Assembly (NCBI GenBank): GCA_905183005.1
Contig: CAJJDO010000029.1
Coordinates: forward strand, 278,091-342,090
Direction: 5' to 3'
Origin: Paramecium pentaurelia
Lineage: Eukaryota; Ciliophora; Oligohymenophorea; Peniculida; Parameciidae
DNA: 64,000 nucleotides
Positions 43,530-54,778 of the stretch are shown piece by piece. Numbering within the stretch: position 1 is the first letter of the stretch; each line of letters opens with the position of its first letter. The notes under the pieces are model-generated. The model was not told the DNA's origin. It saw nothing but the letters and a program-made list of their open reading frames with translations, and searched no databases. Both the position numbers and the translations under genes were made by a program.

Positions 43530-44212
43530 TCATTCTGGTTCTATTATTAGTATATATTCTGCTATTTTTATGACTCTCCTTCTACATAAAGGTACACTTA
43601 AAGATTAAACACCAGATTTGCTTAATCTCATCCATGTTCTAATTCAATCTAAAATTTATACCCACTAGAAGTTTTTTAATCCTCTATACTTATACCTTCA
43701 CTAGTGAATTCTAACAAAGCATGATCATATGCCATAGTTTAATCACCAAAAGTTTAGGATCCAATCATTTTTGATTTTCCAATTGATAAAGTAAACTAGA
43801 CTGATCCCATTTGAGAAGTTAAGACAATATTGCATTCTTAAACAATTTAAATATAATTTTACATTAACCATTTTGTTAAAGACTTTATATAACTACTTCA
43901 GTTGATCCCATTTCTATAATATATCCTTAAACAATTTATGTTTTAGTTTCTAAGAGAATAAATGTTCCAATTAAACTTCCTCTATCTTATAAGTAAAACT
44001 ATTTTTCTTTAAAAGTGAGCTAAACTAATAAATTTGATTACCCAAACATGAGTTCTACTTACAGATTCATGATTTAACTAAATATCATTTTCTGGATTTC
44101 TTCCTATAGTAGCATTTTTAGTTATTAACTTTTTTTATGTTGGAAATCCTTCTTTTTTTATTTTAATATTTAATTAATTTTATTGTTAGTTTGGTGATTA
44201 AATTAAATGTTA

Positions 44213-44260
<48 letters not shown>

Positions 44261-45066
44261 TGAGTGAATTTCCTCAATTTCTCTCTTTTCTTATCTATCA
44301 AATCTAGGAGTACCAAATTCAGGTAAATGATATTCAGATTCTTATAATTATTATTTCTTTTGAGGACTTAATAGAATTGGCTTTTAAATTTGTTATAACT
44401 ATAATTCAGCAAATATGTTCTAATATTTAAATAAAGGCTCACTTTTTTATTGGTTTATTAAACTTATCTTGCTAAGTCTTCTTCAGTTATTTTCAATTGA
44501 GATTTTGGTACCGGCAATATAAATTATTGTTTTTGTCTTCCTCCAGGTGATGGTAAAGGTTCAATTGGGATCTATCCCATAGTTGTTTTCTCATCTATTT
44601 CAATGTCATATTCATGTCTGGATTATAATATTCTATCTTGAATGACTTTCAAAGGTAACCTATCTTGTTGTGGTATTTCAACCCTGGGGGATGAAATTTA
44701 TTAAACTTCCATGAATGGTTGAATCATTTGAGAAGTAACTTCATTTTTTGTATGGGATTTACAATAATTTGTAAATTCTTTCAATCCAATTTGAATCCCT
44801 ATATTTAATTGTTGATTAGATTTACATTACAATAGTTTCTTTCTTTATAATGGAGATGAGATTCCTATATCTAATAGATCTTAATCTGTTAAGATCTCTA
44901 AACATGAACCATCTACACATTCATTTACTAAAGTATTATTTAAATTTGTACCAAAATAAGTATCTAATTAACTATATCCTATATATTTTAACCAGACTAG
45001 AACTTCTTAGGTAGTCCATTTTTTTGGAGGCTTAGGCAATAAACGAAATAAATCATCATAATCCAT
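43530..45066 (-). CDS. SAM domain + polyQ + two FHA domains protein
   Basis: ATG at 45066 to TGA 43532-43530; four introns (23, 22, 26 and 23 nt) leave 481 codons. Residues ~15-85 are a SAM domain (KWTTQEVLVWLKYIGYSQLD, EILTDQDLLDIGISSPLQRK). A linker carries a polyglutamine run coded by TAA. The first FHA domain shows ATIGRNPENDIQLNHESVSR then TH; the second shows FTLSIGKSKMIGS, YDHALLEFT, then SSGTWMRLS, ending IIEPE. FHA domains bind phosphothreonine and SAM domains oligomerise, so this looks like a phospho-dependent scaffold. The first FHA retains the Gly-Arg and Ser/His binding pattern; the second has GKSKMIGS, so its phosphopeptide binding is less certain. Confidence 0.9.
44210..44254 (-). 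repeat. Second TAA-coded polyglutamine tract
   Basis: Fifteen glutamines: thirteen consecutive TAA codons (TTA on the plus strand, 44216-44254), then CAA and TAA. In frame inside the SAM/FHA protein. Confidence 0.9.
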
Positions 45067-45152
45067 TGATCGTTAAAATACAAAAAATTGAATATAATTA
45101 TTACATCATATATAAATTAATAAAAGTAATAAGGTTTGATAACAATAATATT

Positions 45153-47054
45153 TCATATAAGCAATTATTCTTCAAGAAGTTAAGTTAATTAATTTATTAA
45201 ATTAGGGTCTAATCTATTATCTTTGATAAATTTCTCTGCTAATTTTCTTGGTTAATCTCCTTAATAAATTGCAATTTTTTTAGTAGTATTATTCTCTAGT
45301 GCTACATTAATATACATAATTGGTTATTAAATTAATTTATTTATTTCTTCCTGATAAAGTTATTGTTCAATATTTTTTCTTTTTTTTTAATAACAAGTTC
45401 CTTAAGATATAATTATCTAATTCAATTATTTCTCAACTCGACCTTTCACCATTCTTTTTATAGCTTCTCTTTATTCAGGTAATGGAATTTAATCATTCAT
45501 ATAGGACAATTAAGATTTATTTAAATTTGGTTAGAATGTTGGAGTTTCTTCTTATTTTGGTGAAAGTACTTTCTTTTTATTTAAATGATATCTGGGACTA
45601 GTTTAAGTTGAATTTATTTTTGGTGAAAAAGGACATTATTATTTGATATTAGTATCAATTTCTTATTTTAATTACTCTTTCTTTATATGATAATAGTGAT
45701 CATAGTCATTCAAATTGATTGGTTTAGTTTCTGTTATCTATGATTATACTCTTGCTCTATATTTATTAGCTAATTCATTAGTTTATGAATTAGATTTATT
45801 TTATAATTAAAATTATTAACTAGAATCTTATTCCTAAAGTTTTTTGTTTTGTTTTTTATATGCTAAATAATTTAAATATAATTAATTAAACTATTTGGAT
45901 ATTGTTTCTTAATTTTAAATTATAACATTCCCATCTTCAAATTCAACAAGATCATTTTTATATTGTTTTGGAAATTAAATACTATAATTATTATTATATT
46001 TAGGTAACAATTAAAAATCTACATGAAATCCTTACATAGCTAATAGAAATGTTAATAAATTTCTAGATAATATAAGATCTAAATCATCAGGACATTATAA
46101 TACTCTAAATATTCTGAAAACAATATTATCTTAATTAGTATGATCATAAGTTTAATATGGAGCAAATCCAAGATGATCTAATGTTATTGCTAATTCATCT
46201 ATTGTCAATAAACAAAGATCATTTTCTATTTCAAACTTAAAGTCAATTTTATTTAGGTTTTCATCTAAATGATCTAAAGTCCAAATTCTTGCATTTGTTA
46301 TACTTTCATAGAATTGTTTGACAAAATGTCTTACCAAATGTTTTTCTGATCGTTAAGTTTAAGTCGCAGTTTTTGGTGATGCAACTAGAATCTCTTAGTA
46401 ATTAAACTTAAATTTTTTAGGTTGAAAAGCTTCCTCATAAAGTCGATTACTAACAGCTTCTACTCTTTCAGGAGTATGCCTTTAAGATGTCCTTGTTGAT
46501 TGTGGTTATAATTAAAAAGACTATGGAGTTTGACGACTTTCTTTTTATTTTGATAGTCTATCCCATACATTTGAAGGATTGTTTTCTTTATTACTTTTCC
46601 TGTTAGATGGTTTTATTTCTTTATTTTAAGGGAGAAATGTTTATGTTTAAAAAGATTTTGGTGACATATAACGAGGAGAAGAGCCAAAATAAGATCCTAT
46701 TTACTTACTCTTATTACTAATTGATGGTTAGAATGAACATTATTATAATTCTAACTATTAATAATTAACCTTTAATAATTCTTTCTTTTGTTATAGTTCA
46801 TTGTATTCTTCATTTAATCTTAAATGGATATTTGTTCTCCATTTAAGATGCTTTTGTTCTGGCTTATTTGTTTCAGCTTTGCGAATTAATTCTTCATATA
46901 GATCCTGATGTTTGTAAAGCTATGGTTTGAAGGATGAATGAGATTAAACAGTTTCCATTAAGTTTTGGTTAGTGTAGAGGGGATATTTATATTCATCAAT
47001 TGATTAATCTGTTAAGGGATTTATAGGTATATCACCTTTTGGTAATTGTTTCAT
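45153..47054 (-). CDS. Gln-rich protein of unknown function, conserved-looking middle and C-terminus
   Basis: ATG at 47054 to TGA 45155-45153, one intron-free frame of 634 codons. The N-terminal ~230 residues are Ser/Gln/Pro-rich. Residues ~230-400 are a well-ordered helical region (VKQFYESITNARIWTLDHLD, LCLLTIDELAITLDHLGF) that could be an EF-hand-like or calponin-like fold. The last ~60 residues (IMYINVALENNTTKKIAIYQ, DQPRKLAEKFIKDNRLDPN) match a motif seen in ciliate and flagellar proteins, where a beta-hairpin precedes an 'EKFIxxN.L' helix. Length and structure suggest a ciliary or centrosomal scaffold, as inference only. Confidence 0.75.
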
Positions 47055-47997
47055 TGAATCGTTAATAATTTTATAATTGGAAATTTTATTAATAAAAATT
47101 AATAATTGAAATTCTTAAAAATCAATGTCTTTACTTCAATAATTATAACAATGTTTAGAAATCCTAATTATCTTCTAATTTATGAATGTTTAATCTTACT
47201 GCTTTTAAAATTATTTTCTTAAATATTAAAGAAAATACATTTATTTTTCTGATATCAAGCTTAATAATAATTATATGTCAAATAATCTAATAACTTTGTA
47301 GTTTTATGATTTCCCCTTTCAAAGAAATGATATTCCTTAAATAGGCTTTGAAAAATGTAAAACTCATATTTAGTGATAAAACTATTTTAAGTTAAAATAA
47401 CCAAATCATATATAACTATCTATTAGTATTGTCATTTTAAAGTGATATTTAAGACAATAAATGTTAAAAAGAATAATTAACTTTAAATTTTGTTTATTTT
47501 TAAAATTAATAAATATAATATAATTTTATGGAAGAGTGCTTTCATGGTAGGGGAGTTCCATAAAAACAAAAGATGTTTGATTTTCAGGATAAATTTAAAG
47601 GATTACAAGTACAAATGAGATTGATTTTAAAGACAGTTCAAAAAATAATATAACTCAGTTTTAATTTAGAATTAAATGATAGATAATATATTTTCAAGAT
47701 AAAGTCTAATTTCTTAGGCATAAGTAAAATTAGGATAATAGCCTGAGAGTATAGAAAAAAAATATATCTATAATAAATTTTGATAGTCTATTGAGATAGA
47801 TAAAAGAATATGAATGTTAGGAAAGATCTTTAGAATATTTGGAGAACATAGAAGAAATAGTAAATTAACAGATTTATTGTAGAGAGCAATTCATAAAAAA
47901 ATAATCTATGACCTTAGTTATATTGTTCTTAGAGAATATATGAATTTTCTATAAAAAGAAAAACATGATTACTATAATAAATAAAAATTTTTGATTA
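47055..47997. other. Intergenic plus possible remnants of a K+-channel 5' end
   Basis: 47055-47520 shows nothing. From ATG 47529 three coding-like frames follow each other in different phases (MEECFHGRG..., then DNSLRVQKK..., then MLGKIFRIFGEHRRN... to about 48020). They are helical and Gln-using like real exons, but no GTA...AG introns join them to the channel gene. Either a frameshifted 5' part of the channel or an upstream remnant. Confidence 0.35.
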
Positions 47998-50345
47998 ATG
48001 AATAAACCTCTTTTGGATGACAAGAGTTCAATGGAATTTAGCATTAGAGCAAGTGCAAGACGTAAATCATAAATCTTGTATGATATTCCACCTATTGCTT
48101 AAATTTAACTATTTGATGTTAGTCAGGATTTTGATCCTCTGTTTGAGAATTATATTCCTTAATAAATGCTGTCTAAAGAAATCTAAATGTTCAAAGCAGA
48201 ACCAAGAAGGAGCTATTGCTCTAGAATTTTAAATGCTATTCCTGTATTTCATCCAGAATCAAGTGGATTATTGATTTGGCAACTAATTGTCGTAATCATA
48301 ATTTTCACTTATCTATTCTATATTCCTTTTAAGGTATTTGAAGATTGATATTTTAGATAGCTTTCACGGATGAGACAGATGGTCTCAACCCAAATGATAC
48401 TACTGGAGTGAAGGCTTATTTAATATTCTCAATAGTAATGCTTGGTGTTGACCTGCTAGTTAGTTTTAATTCAGGTATAAAAAAGCAAGGAGAAGTAATA
48501 TTGGATCGTAAAGTGATAGCAGAGAAATATGTTGTTTGGGTATTGCATGTAGAATGATATAAATATTAGGAATTTGAATTAGATTTGATAGGAGTAGTAT
48601 CATTAATGTTATCATTACTGCTTAAAAATGATTATTATCGTATTCTATTTTATTTAAGATCGTATTACATAATAAGATTTAGTGAGAAGATTGATCATTC
48701 TTTACAATTAAGAAGCAGTATTTATGCAAAAGTTATTGTAGATTGGAAAGCAGCTTACACAGTATTAAAATTGATAATTGTTGTTTTGTTTGTGAATCAT
48801 TTAATGGCTTGTTTTTTCTTTGGTGTTTCTTATAAGGAATTTTAAAGAGATGAAGCAGGAACATCTAATCTTCCAACTTGGATTGAATATAATGGTTATG
48901 TTGAGAATGATTAAACCATTTAGGAATTGTCATATTGGTCAAGATATGTAGTTTCTTTTTATTGGGCTACTACAACTGTTTCAACTGTTGGATATGGTGA
49001 TATTACACCTAAAAATGATTATGAAATTGGGATTACATTAATTACAATGAGTAAAATTTTTAATTTGAAATTAGTTATTGCTGGAATGGTATTTGCATTC
49101 AATGTAGCTTCAATTAGAGATGTAATTGTTGAAATGAATTCCTAAGAAATTAGATATAATAGTTATGAAGCAGTTATCAATCGTTATATGAAGATCAAGA
49201 ATATTTCAATATCAACTTAAGCAAGAATTATTGATTATTATCAATATATTTGGTAAGATGAGAAGAATAGAAATAGACCAATAGAACAATTACTTATATC
49301 TAAACTTGCACCAGAATTAAGACAATAATTGTAATATGAGACATATATCAATTTTGTTAAATGCAAAATATTTTGGAATCTTGATTTTTCTGAAATGTTC
49401 ATTCGTTCCCTTGTTTAATATATGCAAGAAGAAAGCTATGGACCTGGAGAAAATATACATTTTGATATCCTCAATCCTTAATTGTTGTTTCTCTAAAATG
49501 GAGAAATTTTGATTGTACTTTACTTTTCAATAATTAGTATGTAGATACTGCTCACAATTCTATTAATATAAAGACAAGAATAGATTTAATTAAATCTGGA
49601 CAATGTATAGGCCAATTGTTATTCTTTACAGAATAAAGATTTCCATATAAGGCACAAACTTAATAATGTTGTAATATGTATAAATTGGCTAAAAGTGATT
49701 TCTTATAAGAGATTGTAAACTTTCCTAAAGATTTTGAAATTTATCATTTACTCATTTCAAAATAATACACTGATTAGTCTTAACTTTTTAATTAATTAGA
49801 ATTAAAATGTTACACATGTTAATCTGAAGATCATTTAGCAGATTTATGTGATGTAACTCATTATTATCCTAAACATATCCTCTCTCATATCAAAGTTAAA
49901 GATGATAGATAAAAAAGAGAAGAATTTGAAAGAAAAAAACGATCATAATTCAATTCAGTATTCATTTCTAAAAAAGTTTAATTTTCAATATTGGATTATA
50001 ATATAAGAGAACGAAAGTTAAAGAGAATATCTATGAAATAATAAATTTAATTTGAAATTATAGAGGAAATTGAAGAAGAAGAAAATCAAGAATAATATCA
50101 AGATGATATAGGTGAAATTAAAAATATGCTTAATTTAATTATGAATAAAATGGGTATTAAATAATAATAACCATTCAAAGCACAAAATGTATTTATTCCA
50201 TAAAGTAATTTTATTTTTAATTATATTTTTAATAGAACCCAAGTTTGATCCTTATGAAACATCATTTGAAATTGATCAAGTTAAAAATTATGAATACTTC
50301 TATCCAAAATATAACTTGGATAATATCATAAATAGGATATTTTGA
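47998..50345 (+). CDS. Voltage-gated-type K+ channel with cyclic-nucleotide-binding domain and zinc knuckle
   Basis: From ATG 47998 to TGA 50343-50345; five introns (23, 30, 24, 23 and 31 nt) leave exactly 739 codons. After a cytosolic N-terminus, S1 starts at LLIWQLIVVIIIFTYLFYIP. S3-S4 follow (FELDLIGVVSLMLSLLL, then ILFYLRSYYIIRFSEK). The pore is WATTTVSTVGYGDITPKNDY with the GYGD selectivity filter, then S6 and a C-linker. The cyclic-nucleotide-binding fold holds FLQNGEILI, then IDLIKSGQCIGQLLFF. Beyond it lies a CCHC knuckle (CYTCQSEDHLADLC) and an acidic coiled tail. Ciliates use large families of such EAG/CNG-like channels to control membrane potential and swimming. S4 has few basic residues, so voltage gating may be weak. 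The true start may lie upstream. Confidence 0.87.
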
Positions 50346-50749
50346 TTTTTCATTTTTTATTATAAACTTAATTTTGATCAAATATTCAATTATATAATTT
50401 ATTAATTTATTGTTATTCATTATATTCAACTTATTAGATTTATACCTAAAATCTAAATATTTTAATATATTATATTAATGCATATTATTTAGAATTAGAT
50501 ATAAATTATAAGATAAGATGAAAAGATCAAAAAAGAAGAATGAAAATTGAGACATATAATAAAAATAATAAAATAAATTATAGATTATGATAACATTTTA
50601 GAATAGAATCAATCATTCAAAAAAAGAATAAATATTATAATAAGTAAAATAACAAAAAAATATAAATAAGGAAAGTTTGAAAATAGAGATAGAATGAAAT
50701 ATATTTATTTATTAATAATTTATTAACGAATATAAAATTTTGCTTGTAA
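50346..50749. other. Intergenic, no gene recognised
   Basis: About 400 very AT-rich bases between two plus-strand genes. No RNA or frame supported. Confidence 0.55.
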
Positions 50750-51373
50750 ATGAAACCTATTAAAATAAAAAATAACGAAAATGAAAATCCATTGGCTTTA
50801 AGATCTAAGATAAAAAGAATCAATGTATAAGAATAATTTTAGTTTAGATCACTTCAGAATTATTTGAGAATCCTGTATAATTTAACATCTCTCCTTTAAG
50901 GTTGAAAGTTGAGAATGATGCACAATAATATCTGGAAGCTATTAGTGCATTTTAAACAGTAGAAATATCGAATCCAATAGTAAAAGAAAGAGCTAAAAGT
51001 GTTAGTAATTCAATAGATATTTATAATAATAGTGGAAGACACTGATTTTGGGGCGTGGTAAGATTAAAAATACATTTAACCAAATTCTAATTAATATCGA
51101 TAATCTTATAAAAGAGATTAAAAGAATTGTTAGTTTAAGATTAGATAGCAATCACCTAAAATTTAATAATAAAATAAAATAACTAATAAGATTATACAAT
51201 ATCCATTAACAGGTTATTTAGAAAGGAATTTAAATCAGTTTTTTTAAAAGGACAAATATTTTAAAATTATTTAGAATATGACTGGAGCAACTCATAGAAA
51301 AAAAACAAAGAAAATAATGCCAAGTAGCACTTAAAATAGTCGAGCATAATCATCATTATCATTTTAACTGTGA
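50750..51373 (+). CDS. Small basic Gln-rich protein, unknown function
   Basis: ATG 50750 to TGA 51371-51373; two introns (23 and 28 nt) leave 191 codons. It starts MKPIKIKNNENENPLALRSK, has a helix around VENDAQQYLEAISAF, then a polar segment DTDFGAWQDQKYIQPNSN, and ends with a strongly basic tail, THRKKTKKIMPSSTQ, that could act as a nuclear localisation signal. No family recognised. The exact fit of both introns supports a real gene. Confidence 0.65.
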
Positions 51374-51442
51374 TAAATACTTTATTATTATTAATTGCTT
51401 GTTTTCGATAATAAAGCATTATATATATACATCAATATTAAG

Positions 51443-52207
51443 TCAAGGTGCTATAGCTTATTTTCTCTTAAACCATTTTAAAACTTCTTCATCATCATGA
51501 AATAATTTGATTCCTTTGAATTCATCACAATCATCAAATTTGTATAATTCAAAAGCTTTGTCAATTATATATTACTTATATATTTCCTTAATTTAAGATT
51601 CAGAATATTCATATGTTAATTGAGGAAATTATTATTTCAATTAAATAAGCATAATATCTGATTATTCATAAAATTAAAAATAGTCTTTCATTTCTTCTTT
51701 ACTAAATAAAATCTTTATACATTATTCCTCCAAAACTTTTTATTTGATCTATAAAATAAAATTAATTAATTACTATTCTTATTAATTCTTATCTATCATA
51801 ATAAATTTGAATGTTATAATAAGATTAAATTAATTCAGCAACTTGAATTACAACTCTCTCCCAATGTTATTATTCTAAAATAACTAATTTTGGCTAGAAA
51901 TTTATTCTTCTTTCATTAGCATATAGATTTTTTATCTCTAATATTTTTCTCCAGGATAAATCAAGCACTGCATTATTAAAGTATATTCGATTTGTCAATA
52001 TGTTTACTTTCAATTCTTTATGAGAATCTAAATAACTTTTAATGTAATCATCATCTATTTTCTAAATACTAAATTACATTATTATTTAGATTCTTCAGGA
52101 GTCATATCTTATTTATTCTCTTATTATTATGTTTCTTCTTTTGAAGAAAAAAGTCCTTTAGCTAACTGAGTTGTTGCATTTTTAATTGAAGAAAAGAGCT
52201 TTTTCAT
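51443..52207 (-). CDS. Unrecognised mixed alpha/beta protein, 238 residues
   Basis: ATG at 52207 to TGA 51445-51443; two introns (23 and 25 nt) leave 239 codons. It opens with an amphipathic helix, MKKLFSSIKNATTQLAKGLF, which could bind membranes. The rest is ordered: VNILTNRIYFNNAVLDLSWR, HWERVVIQVAELIQSYYNIQ and the end DEFKGIKLFHDDEEVLKWFK. No motif I can name. Composition and intron pattern are those of an ordinary ciliate gene. Confidence 0.72.
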
Positions 52208-52651
52208 TAAATTAATATTTTAATTATATATGATAAAATTAATATTCATGGGATAATAATATTTAAACTATGTATAGAAAATTTATATTAATTAGTCTTT
52301 ATTCAATATAAATAAACCCATAATTAATACATATTAATAATTATTTTATGTATTGTTAATTTTATAAAATTATGCATTTAAATGTTAAAATTTAATGAAA
52401 ATAATAATATATTTACCTATTTTCCTACAATTATCAATGATAGAAGAATAAATTTCAAAATTTTAACCCAAATCCATATTTTTAAAAACTAATTCAAATG
52501 ATCTGAATATGCTTTAATTTATTACCATAGATGTAATTTAAATAAAATTAAAAACTATTTAGCATTAATAAAATAATGATGTTTTTTTAAGTGCAAATAT
52601 AAATGAAGATAAATGAAAATAAATATTTATAATGAATTTAAATGAACAATT
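52208..52651. other. Intergenic, no gene recognised
   Basis: About 440 AT-rich bases between two minus-strand genes, presumably promoter and 3' end. Nothing recognised. Confidence 0.55.
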
Positions 52652-53498
52652 TCATTTTACCACTGTTTTCTTTCTCTTAAGATCCTTTTAGCTTAAACTT
52701 AATGGAATATTGAGGCAATCTTCACACGAACATTAATCTCCACATATTTATCCTCTCTTAAAGCATTCACAATACTTTTTTTAACATCCAGTAGATTTAC
52801 ATTTACATCCATAACTCAATTATAAAGATAGTAATTCATTTACTGGCACCTTTTTATCACGGTGACATTTTTTATAAACATGATTTATAGCTTCATCTCT
52901 TTCCTCAGCAAATTCAGTACAATTTTTACAATCTTTACATTAACATTCATCTAAACACATTCTTCCACTATGAAAACAAGCACAGTATCTCTTAAGACAA
53001 TTACTCTATGAACAATTACATGGTTAGACTTCTAAGTCTTTGATATTGTCTACATTTCTTTTAAACTTATTTTGATCTTTTTGCTTTTTACTCCTTGATT
53101 TTTCATTATTCTTATTAGAATTAGCCTCCTAGAATTATTATGATTGTTAAGGTTATGGAATTTCTTCATCATCTTCTATTTTAATAGGTATATCTGGGTT
53201 GAAGGTTGGGGGTTTATGAATAAATTGAGAAAAGTTAGATATTTGTGGAAAGAAAGGGTCGTTTTGCATTACAGGATGACAGACAAACCAACCATTTAAT
53301 TGATCATTTGGAAGTTATTATATATTAGTATGAATTGACTAACTAAAAATGATAAAGGAGAAATTAATACTTATTCTGTTTTATATAGAAAATAGGGTAA
53401 TATTAGATTCTATCTTGGTTTGTAAGAGGAGGTAAAGAATATGGTATTTGCTAAGGATCCTATTCTAATTTTGGTAATTGAGAAAATTGTGAATTCAT
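52652..53498 (-). CDS. CRC/CXC-domain DNA-binding protein (LIN54/tesmin/TSO1-like)
   Basis: ATG at 53498 to TGA 52654-52652; one 28-nt intron leaves 273 codons. The N-terminal half is Pro/Gln-rich with a basic segment, KSRSKKQKDQNKFKRN. The C-terminal half has two Cys-rich CXC repeats: CNCSQSNCLKRYCACFHSG with CLDECQCKDCKN, and GCKCKSTGCQKKYCECFKRG with CGDQCSCEDCLN, joined by the RDEAI linker typical of CRC proteins. CRC proteins bind the cell-cycle promoter element (CHR) as the DNA-binding part of MuvB/DREAM complexes or act in germline development. All expected Cys and the DNA-contacting Tyr (RYC, KYC) are present, so it should be functional in the nucleus. Confidence 0.95.
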
Positions 53499-53647
53499 TT
53501 TACAAACAAATTAAATCAATTGACTATGATAATCAAATTGATTCAAATATAAATGAGTGAAATAAAATATTGAATAAGGAAGATGATAAAAATTCAAAAT
53601 TTTAAATGTTATTTGTGCATTTATAAAAATATTCATAATTGTTCATT

Positions 53648-54681
53648 TCAATCTCTGTCAAATAATCTATCCAAAAAGCTCTTTGGTTTGTTCTATTATT
53701 GGGCTGGTTGATTAGGACCCTAAAGATTAGATAAGAATAAAAAATTACTTATGTTTTATCCAATGGTTTAGCTGGGACTGTATTACCAGGAAGTCTTGGT
53801 GAAACAGTCTAGCCCAATGGAAGAGTTGTAGTTGGAGCATAAGCAGGTGGACGAACAGTTTAAACAGGGATTGATTAGACCAAAGGTTATTAAACAATTG
53901 GTTATTAGTATACTTGAACTGGTTATGGTTGAACAACTTAGACTGGTTATTGTTAAACAACTTAAACTGGTTATTAAACAACTTAGACTGGTTATTAAAC
54001 AACTTAGACTTGTTATTAAACAACTGGTTAAGCTACAACTTATTAGACTTATTGGACTTATTAATGAACAACTTATCTTTCGACTGGATAATATTCAACT
54101 CTTTCTTAATATCTATCAACAGGTACATATTCTAATTTAAATATTATTTAATTACCTGTATATTTTTCTTAGAATACTTATGGTACATATTCAGTTTAGT
54201 ATTCCACTGCATAATAGTCTGTAACATATTTTTCTCTTGGCACTTAAATTCTTTATCTGACTTCTTCATATTCTACAACAGTCTTTTCATATGGGACATA
54301 TTCGATTCTGCTTTCTCCTTAGATTGGTTAGGGTGCAACAACTGGTTGAGCAACAACTTGTTAAGTAACAACTGGTTGAGCAACGACTGATTGTGTGACA
54401 ATAGGTTGTTAGACAACTGGTTAAGCATATACTGGTTATTGAACAACTGGTTGAGCATATACTGGTTGTTAAACAACTGGTTGAGTATACACTGGTTATT
54501 AAACAACTGGAGCTTGATAAAGTGGTTGTGAATATCTCAATGGTGATGAGGTAAGAGGAGGTCCATAAGTAACTGGAGCAGGAGCATATTAAGGAGCGAA
54601 TCCTGGTTAGAATGTTGGTTATTAGTATGGACCAGGTTATGGAGCTTAAGGTGGATGTTGAGAGGGTGGAATGTTGCTCAT
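53648..54681 (-). CDS. Alveolin (IMC1-like cortical cytoskeleton protein)
   Basis: ATG at 54681 to TGA 53650-53648; two introns (24 and 29 nt) leave 327 codons. The N-terminus is Pro/Gln/Tyr-rich (PSQHPPQAPQPGPYQQP) and followed by VVQQPVYAQP repeats. The central alveolin core has the expected alternation of Val/Pro with acidic and basic residues: RIEYVPYEKTVVEYEEVRQR, IQVPREKYVTDYYAVEYQ, TEYVPVDRYQERVEYYPVER. A second Val/Gln/Pro repeat block and a short C-terminal helix, SFLDRLFDRD, follow. Alveolins line the membranous sacs (alveoli) under the plasma membrane in ciliates, dinoflagellates and apicomplexans, giving the cell its shape. Domain order and repeat bias fit the family closely. Confidence 0.92.
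53870..54060 (-). repeat. Coding repeat block (VQVVQQP units) in the alveolin
   Basis: Near-identical 21-bp units read CCAGTCTAAGTTGTTTAATA on the coding strand. A related block of VVQQPVYAQP units lies at about 54,340-54,520. The units create open frames on both strands, which are shadows. Confidence 0.8.
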
Positions 54682-54778
54682 TTTTGTTTTTTGATAAATA
54701 AATTTATTTTGAGATTAAAAAAGATATAATTTTTATGAATAAAAATAAATAGCGTCACTTTTATTTAATTAATAATTA

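Noticed and set aside
53745..54506. Several open frames rich in Leu/Asn/Gln on both strands
   Set aside because: All overlap the alveolin repeat block and are shadows of its 21-bp units in other phases.
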